64,000 nucleotides of DNA, taken from contig NZ_CADFGP010000024.1 of assembly GCF_902833905.1 (NCBI RefSeq), positions 1-64,000 of the forward strand. Reading direction: 5' to 3'. Made by a program: the position numbers and the translations under genes. Below, in pieces: positions 32,457-40,419 of the stretch; the first letter of the stretch is position 1, and each line of letters opens with the position of its first letter. A model generated the notes under the pieces. It saw only the letters and a program-made list of their open reading frames with translations. It ran no database searches and was not told the origin of the DNA. The stretch is from Paraburkholderia tuberum STM678 (GTDB taxonomy: Bacteria; Pseudomonadota; Gammaproteobacteria; Burkholderiales; Burkholderiaceae).

Positions 32457-33860
32457 ATGCAAACGAACGCATCGGCAAGCAGCGGGCATAGCTCGCAGGC
32501 GCGCAAGGCTACCGCCAGCGGCTGGATCGGCTCGGCACTCGAGTACTACGATTTCTTCATCTATGCGCAGGCCGCCGCCCTGATCTTTCCTCAGCTGTTC
32601 TTCCCTTCCGGTAATCCCAAGATCGCGATCGTCGCATCGCTCGCAACCTACGGCGTCGGCTACGTCGCGCGGCCGATCGGCGCGGTCGTGCTCGGGCACT
32701 GGGGCGATACACACGGGCGCAAGAACGTATTGCTCGTCTGCATGTTCCTGATGGGTCTGTCGACGATGGCGGTCGGTCTGCTGCCGACCTATCAGCACGT
32801 CGGCTTTCTCGCGCCGGTGCTGCTCGTCGTGCTGCGACTGATCCAGGGTTTCGCGGTCGCTGGTGAAATCTCGGGCGCCAGTTCGATGATCCTCGAACAC
32901 GCGCCATTCGGGCGACGCGGCTTTTACGCGAGCTTCACGCTGCAAGGCGTGCAGGCCGGCCAGATTCTGGCCGCCGCGATCTTCCTGCCGCTCGCCTATT
33001 TCATGAACGACGCCTCGTTCAATGCGTGGGGCTGGCGCATTCCGTTCCTGCTCAGCGCGGTCGTGCTGATCGCCGGGTACATCATCCGCCGCGAAGTCGA
33101 GGAAACGCCCGCGTTCGAGAAGGAGGACGCGAGCGGCGGCGTGCCGCGCTCGCCGATCGTCGAAGCGTTCAAGTACAACTGGGGCGACATGCTGCGCGTC
33201 GTGCTGTGCTCGCTGATGAACGTGATCCCGGTCGTCGCGACGATCTTCGGCGCGGCGTACGCGGTGCAGCCGTCGTACGGCATCGGCTTTTCGAAGAGCC
33301 TGTATCTGTGGATTCCGGTGATCGGCAACATCGTCGCGGTGCTGGTGATTCCGTACGTGGGCAATCTGTCCGACCGGATCGGGCGGCGTCTGCCGATCAT
33401 CGTCGGCGCGCTCGGCGCAGGGCTGCTTTCTTTCGCGTATCTGTACGCGATCAGCATCCACAACGTGCCGCTTGCGATGGTGGTGTCGATCCTGATGTGG
33501 GGCGTCATCTATCAAGGCTACAACGCGATCTTCCCGAGCTTCTACCCGGAACTGTTCCCGACCCGTTCGCGCGTCTCCGCGATGGCGATCGGCCAGAACA
33601 TCGGCACGACGATCACCGCGCTGCTGCCGGCGCTGTTCGCCTACGTCGCGCCGCCGGGATCGCACAACGTGCCGCTGACGATCGGCGCGATCACGTTCGC
33701 CATCACGATCGTCTGCGCGATCGCCGCATGGAGCGCGCGTGAGAACTTCCGTGTGCGGCTTGGCGACCTCGGCGAAAAGAACGTCGTGCCGCTCGACAAG
33801 CTCAGCTACGACGCAATGCGCGCGCAGAGCATGGCCGACGCGAAAAAGGCCGCTGCTTGA
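32457..33860 (+). CDS. MHS-family (ProP/ShiA-like) MFS importer
   Basis: A 467-residue proton symporter with twelve predicted membrane segments. The N-terminus ATASGWIGSALEYYDFFIYA is the hallmark of the metabolite:H+ symporter family (ShiA, KgtP, ProP). It is followed by ARPIGAVVLGHWGDTHGRKN (motif A), LRLIQGFAVAGEISGASSMI and FPSFYPELFPTRSRVSAMAI. AGGAGG four bases before the ATG at 32457 fixes the start and excludes the longer frame. Flanked by decayed regulator and oxidoreductase genes, it may be the surviving part of an uptake-catabolism unit. Substrate unknown, probably a small organic acid. Confidence 0.92.
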   Translation: MQTNASASSGHSSQARKATASGWIGSALEYYDFFIYAQAAALIFPQLFFPSGNPKIAIVASLATYGVGYVARPIGAVVLGHWGDTHGRKNVLLVCMFLMGLSTMAVGLLPTYQHVGFLAPVLLVVLRLIQGFAVAGEISGASSMILEHAPFGRRGFYASFTLQGVQAGQILAAAIFLPLAYFMNDASFNAWGWRIPFLLSAVVLIAGYIIRREVEETPAFEKEDASGGVPRSPIVEAFKYNWGDMLRVVLCSLMNVIPVVATIFGAAYAVQPSYGIGFSKSLYLWIPVIGNIVAVLVIPYVGNLSDRIGRRLPIIVGALGAGLLSFAYLYAISIHNVPLAMVVSILMWGVIYQGYNAIFPSFYPELFPTRSRVSAMAIGQNIGTTITALLPALFAYVAPPGSHNVPLTIGAITFAITIVCAIAAWSARENFRVRLGDLGEKNVVPLDKLSYDAMRAQSMADAKKAAA

Positions 33861-33911
33861 GCCCGCTTGCCCTTTAACGCGTCTTGATCAGGACTTTCAG
33901 GGAACCCGCTC

Positions 33912-34144
33912 ATGAACCGCACCCGGATCGCCGTCGCCGGCGCGGGGTACATCGGCCGCGCCCATCTGGCGGTCGCACAGCAAAGCGACTCGTGCACGCT
34001 GTCGGCGATCGTCGACCCGTCGCCCGCGGCCGCCGCGCTCGCAGCCGAGGCGGGCGTGCCGCTCTGGTCAAAGGACAGATTTGCGGCTTCGGTGTGGACA
34101 GCTATCTGCTCGGGCTGCGCGCGGCGGAATCGGCGGCGGGCTAG
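33912..34144 (+). pseudogene. Truncated Gfo/Idh/MocA-type oxidoreductase
   Basis: The first 52 codons give a clean Rossmann start, RTRIAVAGAGYIGRAHLAVA followed by LSAIVDPSPAAAALA, as in Gfo/Idh/MocA NAD(P)-dependent dehydrogenases (about 330 residues when whole). From about 34075 the frame loses any resemblance; in the next frame a short open end reads GFGVDSYLLGLRAAESA before TAG at 34144. An internal deletion with frameshift is the simplest explanation. It follows the MHS transporter gene by 51 bases. Confidence 0.65.
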
Positions 34145-34181
34145 CCACGGGAACGCGCCGCGCGGCGCTGGCCTCGCACGG

Positions 34182-35261
34182 CTAGCGCCATGTTTCGGTC
34201 AACTCGTTGGCCAGCACCATCTTCTGGCGCACCACCTCGACGAAGGCCGCGTCGAGGCCCGCCTGCGCCTTCAGGAATTTAAGCGCGGCGGAATGCACGG
34301 CGCGCAACGCGCCGCCGTCGATGCCCGTCATACGCGCCGCGCCGCGGCGCGTTTCCTCGACCAGATCGCGCGCGCTCGTGAAGTCGGGCGACAAGCCGCA
34401 TTGCGCGTCGAACGCGGCGCGCAGGCCGGCCGCGTAGTCGCGCGACTCGCCGAGCCGCTCCATATCGATCAGCAAATCGACGCCCTCGCCCATGCGCAGC
34501 GCGCAGAGGATCCACAACGCAATGAACGCGCGATACGCGTTGTCGCTGTCCACCGTGCGCGCGAATTGCTCGCAGGCGACGGCATACGCGTCATCGGGCA
34601 TCGACGGTAGCGGCGGCAGGCGTACGCCGCACACGCCGATCGCTTCGCGCACCAGCGGGTCCATCTGATTCAGACCGAGCACGCGAAACGGCGCGGCGAC
34701 AAAGAACGCATTGCTCCACTGCTGCCGCAGCATCCAACCCGATGCGAACTGCGACGCGGGATTGCGCAGCACGCCCACGTGCAGCGCCTCGGCAAACCCG
34801 CGCTTCAGCCACGGCAGACGACCGCCCGTGCGGCAAAACTTGAAGACGGGCACGCGGCCCTGCTCGATCGTGTGCTCGCTCAGCGCGCGCAGATAGGCCT
34901 GCAGTGAAGGGAATGTCGCATCGGGATCGCGCGTAAAGCGATCGATGCTGAAGCGCCGGTCGTAACCCGCCACGCCGCGCGCATCTTCGCGCAGAAACGG
35001 GCGGTATTCGTCGAAGTAGGGTGCGGCGAGCGGCGGGTGCCCCGAGGTCAAGGTCGGCCGCGAGGCGGGCACGTCGGCGGGTTTGAGATCGGCGAGCACA
35101 TTGCTGAGCGGCTCGTAAAAACCGGCCGCGCGCTCGTGTTCGCGCAGCCGCGACCACACCCATGTGCCCGCGCTGCGCCAGCCCGTGTGCAGAAAAACCG
35201 CCTGTTTCAGCGGAGTATTGGGCGTGGCGTCGTACGCGGACGACTCATGAGGCAACGGCAT
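34182..35261 (-). CDS. Sulfotransferase-like P-loop protein
   Basis: A 359-residue protein with an N-terminal AVFLHTGWRSAGTWVWSRLR (residues about 20-39), resembling the 5'-phosphosulfate-binding loop of PAPS-dependent sulfotransferases. HVGVLRNPASQFASGWML near residue 180 is placed like the 3'-phosphate-binding RNP motif. The rest is unfamiliar. It would transfer sulfate if active, but neither partner nor substrate is evident nearby. It is a single gene divergent from a LysR regulator (119-base gap). Moderately confident in the fold, not in function. Confidence 0.6.
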   Translation of the reverse strand: MPLPHESSAYDATPNTPLKQAVFLHTGWRSAGTWVWSRLREHERAAGFYEPLSNVLADLKPADVPASRPTLTSGHPPLAAPYFDEYRPFLREDARGVAGYDRRFSIDRFTRDPDATFPSLQAYLRALSEHTIEQGRVPVFKFCRTGGRLPWLKRGFAEALHVGVLRNPASQFASGWMLRQQWSNAFFVAAPFRVLGLNQMDPLVREAIGVCGVRLPPLPSMPDDAYAVACEQFARTVDSDNAYRAFIALWILCALRMGEGVDLLIDMERLGESRDYAAGLRAAFDAQCGLSPDFTSARDLVEETRRGAARMTGIDGGALRAVHSAALKFLKAQAGLDAAFVEVVRQKMVLANELTETWR

Positions 35262-35380
35262 GGGACTTCTCTTCCAATGGTTGGATCAATAGACTGGAAG
35301 CGCCACTTTACCCTGTGATCGATCCGGACGCATTATGCTGCGAGATTCCCCGCTCGCGGCATTGCACCCAGCTCGCATCC

Positions 35381-36286
35381 ATGAACGATTCGGCCGATAT
35401 CCGCTTCCTGCTCACGCTGCGCGCGAGCGGCAGCCTGATCGCCGCCGCGCGCCGACTCGCGCTGTCGCCGTCGGCGGTCACGCAGCGCCTGCAGCAACTC
35501 GAAAAGAAGCTCGGCATGCAGCTCGTGAACCGCAGCGCGCGCCGCCTGCAATTCACCGACGAAGGCCTGCTGCTGTGCGAGCGCGGCGCCGAACTGATCG
35601 AGCAGTTCGACGCGTTGTTCGACGATCTGCAAACGCGCCGCGGCGGCCTCGTCGGCACGCTGAAGATCAATGCGCCGCTCGGTTTCGGACGACGCCATCT
35701 GGCGCCGCTGATCGGCGAGTTCCAGCAGCAGAACCCCGACATCGACGTCGCGCTGACGCTGTCCGACCGGCCCTTGACCGAAACGCTCGATCGCTTCGAT
35801 ATCGTCGTGCATATCGGCGAGCTGCCGCCGTCGAACCTGGTCGGCTATACGATCGCGCCGAACGCGCGCTTGGTCTGCGCGGCGCCCGCGCTCGTCAGGC
35901 GAATCGGCCAGCCCGAATCGCCGGATGCGTTGAGCCGGCTGCCGTGCATCGTGCTGCGCGAAAACAATGAGGACGTGTCACTGTGGCAGTTCAGCAAGGG
36001 CCGCACGCGCCGCGGCGTGCGCGTGTCCGCGCATCTGAGTTGCAACGACGGTGACGTGATCCGCCAATGGGCCTGCGAGGGACGCGGCGTGATTCTGCGC
36101 TCCGAATGGGACGTCGCCGACGATCTTGCGAATGGCAAACTCGTGCGTCTGCTGCCGGGCTGGAAAGCGCCGGACGCGAACGTGATCGCGCTCACGCATC
36201 AGCGGGCGGGACTGCCCGCGCGCACGCGCCATTTCATGCAGTATCTGCAAGGCCGCTTCAGGCCGTTGCCACCGTGGCGGCGGTGA
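35381..36286 (+). CDS. LysR-family transcriptional regulator
   Basis: A 301-residue regulator with an N-terminal HTH (FLLTLRASGSLIAAARRLAL then SPSAVTQRLQQLEKKLGMQL) and a periplasmic-binding-protein-like effector domain from about residue 90 (GTLKINAPLGFGRRHLAPLI). Normal length; the ATG at 35381 is the first consistent with the family. The downstream same-strand HAD and DSD1 genes, or the divergent sulfotransferase-like gene, are possible targets. Effector unknown. Confidence 0.92.
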   Translation: MNDSADIRFLLTLRASGSLIAAARRLALSPSAVTQRLQQLEKKLGMQLVNRSARRLQFTDEGLLLCERGAELIEQFDALFDDLQTRRGGLVGTLKINAPLGFGRRHLAPLIGEFQQQNPDIDVALTLSDRPLTETLDRFDIVVHIGELPPSNLVGYTIAPNARLVCAAPALVRRIGQPESPDALSRLPCIVLRENNEDVSLWQFSKGRTRRGVRVSAHLSCNDGDVIRQWACEGRGVILRSEWDVADDLANGKLVRLLPGWKAPDANVIALTHQRAGLPARTRHFMQYLQGRFRPLPPWRR

Positions 36287-36345
36287 TTCAGTCCATCTGA
36301 ATCTAACAGTCAATCTATCTGAACGCTGAAGTACTATCGAAAACC

Positions 36346-36351
36346 TATAAT
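36346..36351 (+). promoter_or_regulatory. Consensus -10 hexamer upstream of HAD gene
   Basis: TATAAT, a perfect -10 in high-GC surroundings, lies 34 bases before the HAD-hydrolase ATG. No good -35 is seen at 16-19 bases, so activator dependence is possible, for example by the LysR protein encoded just upstream. Confidence 0.4.
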
Positions 36352-36384
36352 TGACTCATCCTCAACAGCCGGCCCCATGCAATC

Positions 36385-37059
36385 ATGACTGCCGCCGCCC
36401 ATTCCACCGACACTCCCGCCTACCCCGACGCGGTCCTGTTCGACCTGCTAACCGCCCTGCTCGACTCGTGGACCTCATGGAACCGTGCGGCAGGCTCCGA
36501 CGAAGCGGGCCGCGCATGGCGTGCCGCCTATCTGCGTCTGACATACGGCTGCGGCCGCTACGTTCCCTACGAACAACTGGTGCGCGAGGCCGCCACGCAA
36601 GTCGGTTTGTCCGAATCGGCCGCGAACGCGCTCGAGGCGAACTGGCTGAACCTGACGCCGTGGCCCGGCGCGCTCGGTGCGTTGCGCGCGCTCGCGCCGT
36701 ACTGCAAGCTCGCTGTCGTCACCAATTGCTCGACGCGGCTCGGCTCGCAGGCGGCCGCGCTCTTGCCCGTGCGCTGGGACGCGATCGTGACCGCCGAGGA
36801 AGCTGGCGTCTACAAGCCGGACCCGCAACCGTACCGCCTCGCGCTCGACAAGCTCGGCGTCGAGCCGCGCCGCGCCGCGTTCGTCGCCGGCTCGAGCTAC
36901 GACATGTTCGGCACCGCGGCCGTCGGCTTGCGGACTTACTGGCACAACCGCGTCGGCCTGCCGCTCGTCACGGGAACGCAAGCGCCCGAGGTCGAGGCGG
37001 CCTCGCTCGATGGGCTGGTGCCGTGGCTCGCAGGCTTTGGCCGCGATCGTCGTCACTGA
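36385..37059 (+). CDS. HAD-superfamily hydrolase
   Basis: A 224-residue HAD phosphatase or dehalogenase-like protein. Motif I is AVLFDLLTALLDSW (nucleophile Asp at about residue 20; the second acidic residue of DxD is replaced by Leu, as in dehalogenase-like members). Motif II is KLAVVTNCSTR, motif III Lys in EEAGVYKPDPQPYRLALDKL and motif IV VAGSSYDMFGTAAVGLRTYW. The loss of the DxD pair argues against a simple phosphatase. It precedes the DSD1 gene by 34 bases in an apparent operon. Substrate unknown. Confidence 0.85.
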   Translation: MTAAAHSTDTPAYPDAVLFDLLTALLDSWTSWNRAAGSDEAGRAWRAAYLRLTYGCGRYVPYEQLVREAATQVGLSESAANALEANWLNLTPWPGALGALRALAPYCKLAVVTNCSTRLGSQAAALLPVRWDAIVTAEEAGVYKPDPQPYRLALDKLGVEPRRAAFVAGSSYDMFGTAAVGLRTYWHNRVGLPLVTGTQAPEVEAASLDGLVPWLAGFGRDRRH

Positions 37060-37093
37060 ATCTCCAACCTCACCTCGCTCCTCAGGTGCAAAC

Positions 37094-38242
37094 ATGAAAC
37101 TCGAACAGATCGAAACCCCGGCCGCGCTGATCGACGTCGCGCGGATGCAAAAGAACATCGCGCGGATGCAGGGGCTGATGAATGCGCTCGGCGTCGCGTT
37201 CCGGCCGCACGTGAAGACCACCAAGTGCATCGACGTCGTGCGCGCGCAGATCGCCGCCGGCGCGCGCGGCATTACGGTGTCGACGCTGAAGGAAGCGGAA
37301 GCGTTCTTCGCAGCCGGCGTCGACGACATCCTGTACGCCGTGAGCATGGTTCCGTCGAAGCTGCCGCGCGCGCTCGCGCTGCGCCGCCAGGGCTGCGAAC
37401 TGAAGCTCGTGGTCGACAATCCGACCGCCGCCACGGCGATCGCCGCGTTCGGCGACCAGCACGGCGAAACGTTCGAGGTCTGGATCGAGGTCGATACGGA
37501 CGGACATCGCTCGGGCATCCAGCCCGAACAGCAGACGCTGCTCGACGTCGGGCGGATTCTGCACGAGAACGGCGTGAAGGTCGGCGGCGTGATGACCCAT
37601 GCGGGTTCGAGCTACGAGTTGAATACGCCTGAGGCGCTCGCCGCGCTCGCGGAGCAGGAGCGCGCGGGCTGCGTGCGCGCCGCCGAACGGTTGCGCGAGG
37701 CAGGCATCGCGTGTCCGGCCGTCAGCGTCGGTTCGACGCCGACCGCACTCGCCGCGCGGCATCTCGAAGGCGTCACCGAGGTGCGGGCCGGCGTCTACGT
37801 GCTGTTCGATCTGGTCATGCACAACGTGGGCGTTTGCACGCTCGACGACATCGCGCTTAGCGTACTCACGAGCGTGATCGGTCATCAGGAAGACAAAGGC
37901 TGGGCGATTCTCGACGCGGGCTGGATGGCGTTAAGCCGTGATCGCGGTACGTCGCGGCAGTCGCACGATTTCGGCTATGGGCAGCCGTGTTTGCTCAATG
38001 GCACGTTGCTGCCGGACTATGTCGTGAGCGGCGCCAATCAGGAGCATGGGATTCTTGCGGCGGTTCCGGCCGATGCGCGAGCCGATGCACGGACCGAAGA
38101 CATCGCGCAGCGCTTTCCGATCGGTATGAAACTGCGCATCCTGCCGAACCACGCTTGTGCGACCGGCGCGCAGTTCCCCGAGTATCACGCGGTTGCGCCG
38201 GACGGCAGCAGCGTCGAATGGCAGCGATTTTACGGCTGGTAA
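37094..38242 (+). CDS. DSD1/D-threonine-aldolase-type PLP enzyme
   Basis: A 382-residue fold-type III (alanine-racemase-like) PLP protein. The PLP lysine is in AFRPHVKTTKCIDVV at about residue 43, and the C-terminal metal site HxC is in ILPNHACATGAQFPEY, as in D-serine dehydratase and D-threonine aldolase. WIEVDTDGHRSGIQ and VSVGSTPTALAA are conserved phosphate-side segments. The reaction is dehydration of D-serine-like, or aldol cleavage of D-threonine-like, hydroxy-amino acids; sequence alone does not separate them. It follows the HAD hydrolase gene. Confidence 0.88.
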   Translation: MKLEQIETPAALIDVARMQKNIARMQGLMNALGVAFRPHVKTTKCIDVVRAQIAAGARGITVSTLKEAEAFFAAGVDDILYAVSMVPSKLPRALALRRQGCELKLVVDNPTAATAIAAFGDQHGETFEVWIEVDTDGHRSGIQPEQQTLLDVGRILHENGVKVGGVMTHAGSSYELNTPEALAALAEQERAGCVRAAERLREAGIACPAVSVGSTPTALAARHLEGVTEVRAGVYVLFDLVMHNVGVCTLDDIALSVLTSVIGHQEDKGWAILDAGWMALSRDRGTSRQSHDFGYGQPCLLNGTLLPDYVVSGANQEHGILAAVPADARADARTEDIAQRFPIGMKLRILPNHACATGAQFPEYHAVAPDGSSVEWQRFYGW

Positions 38243-38251
38243 GTCAGCGCG

Positions 38252-38701
38252 TCACTCATCCTCTTCCGACAACCCCGCCAACAGATCGTCGACCGCGCGA
38301 TACACGCGCTCGACGATCTCCGGTCCCACCTTGCGCTCGAGCTCGCGATAGTGCGCCTCGAGATCCTTCGAAATCACGCGCACCAGGTCGACGCTCGTAT
38401 CGGTCAGCGACACGAGCACGCGCCGCTGATCCTCCGCGAAACGTTCTTTCGTCACGAGTTCCATGCTCTCCATGCGCGCGAGCACGCCGGCCATGCTCGG
38501 GCTCGAAATCGTGCAGATGTCGGAGATGTGGCGCGGCTCCATCGGGCCGTGCTCGTTGAGCGCGCGAATCACTCGCCATTGCTGCTCGGTGAGTCCATGC
38601 GCGGTGATCAACGGACGAAAACGCTCCATCATTTTTTCGCGGGCGCGTAACAACAGCATCGGCAAATTGCGGTGCAAAACTCGGGTGGACGCAGCGGACA
38701 T
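38252..38701 (-). CDS. hpaR: HpaR, MarR-type repressor of homoprotocatechuate degradation
   Basis: A 149-residue MarR-family regulator with NLPMLLLRAREKMMERFRPL and LTEQQWRVIRALNEHGPMEP, which matches HpaR. ISSPSMAGVLARMESMELVT is the recognition helix and DQRRVLVSLTDTS the wing. It is divergent from the hpa operon across a 149-base region with a predicted promoter and palindrome. HpaR proteins repress the meta-cleavage operon until a hydroxyphenylacetate or dihydroxyphenylacetate inducer binds. Its gene ends nine bases from the converging DSD1 stop. Confidence 0.93.
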   Translation of the reverse strand: MSAASTRVLHRNLPMLLLRAREKMMERFRPLITAHGLTEQQWRVIRALNEHGPMEPRHISDICTISSPSMAGVLARMESMELVTKERFAEDQRRVLVSLTDTSVDLVRVISKDLEAHYRELERKVGPEIVERVYRAVDDLLAGLSEEDE

Positions 38702-38770
38702 GGTGGCAAGGAATCAGAAAAAAACAGCTGTCGAAGCTTACGGGAAAACCCGCGATCAACCGGCAGCCTA

Positions 38771-38800
38771 TTGACCGTCGATGATATCAAGCGGGATACT
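38771..38800 (+). promoter_or_regulatory. Predicted sigma-70 promoter of hpa operon
   Basis: TTGACC (38771-38776), an 18-base spacer and GATACT (38795-38800), 50 bases before the hpaG1 ATG in the hpaR-hpaG1 divergent region. The palindrome at 38801-38814 begins immediately after the -10, over the expected transcription start. Confidence 0.5.
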
Positions 38801-38814
38801 ACTAACATCTTAGT
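38801..38814. promoter_or_regulatory. ACTAA-N4-TTAGT palindrome, candidate HpaR operator
   Basis: ACTAA (38801-38805) and TTAGT (38810-38814) are perfect inverted arms around CATC, in the only AT-rich patch of this gap and directly downstream of the predicted -10. Size fits a MarR dimer. A repressor site at the transcription start would explain HpaR control. Confidence 0.55.
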
Positions 38815-38850
38815 GTTTTCGCCATACTTTCGCCACGAGGCTGCGCATTT

Positions 38851-39624
38851 ATGTTTGCCCTTGCCGATCATCTGCTGCATCCCGAAGGCGACGCGCTGCC
38901 TCGCGACGTGGACGCGCACACCGCGGCCGCGTTGCTGGCACGCGGCGTTGCGTGTCGCGCGCCGGTCAGCGGCGTCGTGTATGGCGCCTTGCTGAACGAT
39001 CGCGCCGCCTTGAACGCGCTGGGCGACGCAGTGCATGCGGCACCGTACAAGGCACCGCCGAAAGCGCCGATTCTGTATCTGAAGCCGCGCAACACGCTGG
39101 CCGGGCATCGGGCGCGCGTGGTCGTGCCGGATAACACGCTCGGCGTCGAGGTCGGCGCGTCACTCGGCATCGTGATCGGCCGTACCGCGACGCGCGTCGG
39201 CGTCGAGCGCGCGGCGGACTACATCGCCGGCTATACGCTGGTCGGCGATCTGAGCGTGCCGCATACCAACGTGTATCGCCCGAACGTGCGACTGCGCGCA
39301 CGCGACGGCTTCTGCGTGATCGGACCGGCGCTCGTCGCCGCGCGCCACGTCGCCGCGCCGGATCGGCTCGACATCGCCGTCTCGCTGAACCGCGCCGAAC
39401 CGTTCACGGCAAGCACCGCAACCTCGGTGCGCAACGTCGCGCAATTGCTCGCCGACGTCACCGATTTCATGACGCTGAACGCGGGCGACGTGCTCACGCT
39501 CGGCGTCCGGCACGGCTCGCCGGTCGCGCACGTCGGCGATACGGCCACGCTGTCGATCGGCACGCTGCCGCCCTTGACCATATCGTTCATTGGCATGGAT
39601 CAACGAAACGGAGAACTGTCATGA
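38851..39624 (+). CDS. hpaG1: HpaG1, N-terminal half of 4-hydroxyphenylacetate-pathway decarboxylase/isomerase
   Basis: A 257-residue fumarylacetoacetate-hydrolase-family protein corresponding to the first half of the E. coli HpaG fusion. KAPILYLKPRNTLAGHRARV and EVGASLGIVIGRTATRV are the metal-site region; YTLVGDLSVPHTNVYRPNVR and VTDFMTLNAGDVLTLGVRHG follow the family pattern. With HpaG2 it decarboxylates 5-oxopent-3-ene-1,2,5-tricarboxylate and isomerises 2-hydroxyhepta-2,4-diene-1,7-dioate. Its stop overlaps the hpaG2 start (ATGA), linking translation of the two subunits. Confidence 0.92.
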   Translation: MFALADHLLHPEGDALPRDVDAHTAAALLARGVACRAPVSGVVYGALLNDRAALNALGDAVHAAPYKAPPKAPILYLKPRNTLAGHRARVVVPDNTLGVEVGASLGIVIGRTATRVGVERAADYIAGYTLVGDLSVPHTNVYRPNVRLRARDGFCVIGPALVAARHVAAPDRLDIAVSLNRAEPFTASTATSVRNVAQLLADVTDFMTLNAGDVLTLGVRHGSPVAHVGDTATLSIGTLPPLTISFIGMDQRNGELS

Positions 39625-40379
39625 TGCGCGGTCGCGTCGCCTATGCGGGAGCGATTCACGAAGCGTATCCGCACGAGCAGGGTGTGCGCCTAGCCGACGG
39701 CCGCGTGCGTCGCGAGGACGAAGTGGTCTGGCTTGCGCCGATCGAAGTCGGCACGATCTTCGCGCTCGGTCTGAACTACGCCGAGCACGCGAAGGAATTG
39801 CAGTTCAGCAAACAGGAAGAACCGCTGGTGTTTCTGAAGGGGCCCGGCACGGTGCTCGGCCATCGCGGCGTCACGCGTCGCCCCGCCGACGTCACGTTCA
39901 TGCACTACGAGTGCGAGCTCGCGGTCGTGATCGGGCGAACCGCGCAAAACGTCGCGCGTGAAGACGCCATGCAGCACGTGGCGGGCTACATGATCGCGAA
40001 CGACTACGCGATTCGCGACTACCTCGAAAACTACTATCGCCCGAATTTGCGCGTGAAGAATCGCGACGGCGGCACGGTGCTCGGCCCCTGGTTCGTCGAC
40101 GCCGCCGACATCGCCGACGTCACGCAGCTCGAGCTGCGCACGTTCGTCAACGGCACGCGTCAGCAATGCGGCAATACGCGCGATCTCGTCACGGGCATCC
40201 GCGCACTGATCGAATACCTGAGCGGCTTCATGACGCTCGCGCCCGGCGACGTGATCCTGACCGGCACGCCCGAAGGCATCGTCAACGTCAACACGGGCGA
40301 CGAAGTCGTCTGCGAAATCGACGGCCTCGGCCGGCTCGTCAACACGATCGCCTCGGACGCGGACTTCGGCCGCGCCTGA
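39621..40379 (+). CDS. hpaG2: HpaG2, C-terminal half of decarboxylase/isomerase
   Basis: A 252-residue FAH-family enzyme with GTIFALGLNYAEHAKELQ, EPLVFLKGPGTVLGHRG, the metal-binding MHYECELAVVIGRTAQNV (Glu-x-Glu) and YMIANDYAIRDYLENYYRPN. DVILTGTPEGIVNVNTGDEV is the usual C-terminal motif. Canonical acidic ligands are present. It forms the second half of the HpaG activity. GGAG eight bases upstream of the overlapping ATG supports the start; the adjacent second ATG is an alternative. Confidence 0.93.
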   Translation: MMRGRVAYAGAIHEAYPHEQGVRLADGRVRREDEVVWLAPIEVGTIFALGLNYAEHAKELQFSKQEEPLVFLKGPGTVLGHRGVTRRPADVTFMHYECELAVVIGRTAQNVAREDAMQHVAGYMIANDYAIRDYLENYYRPNLRVKNRDGGTVLGPWFVDAADIADVTQLELRTFVNGTRQQCGNTRDLVTGIRALIEYLSGFMTLAPGDVILTGTPEGIVNVNTGDEVVCEIDGLGRLVNTIASDADFGRA

Positions 40380-40419
40380 TCGACAGCAAAAACCCACCGA
40401 ACAGCGAAAGGACAAGGCA

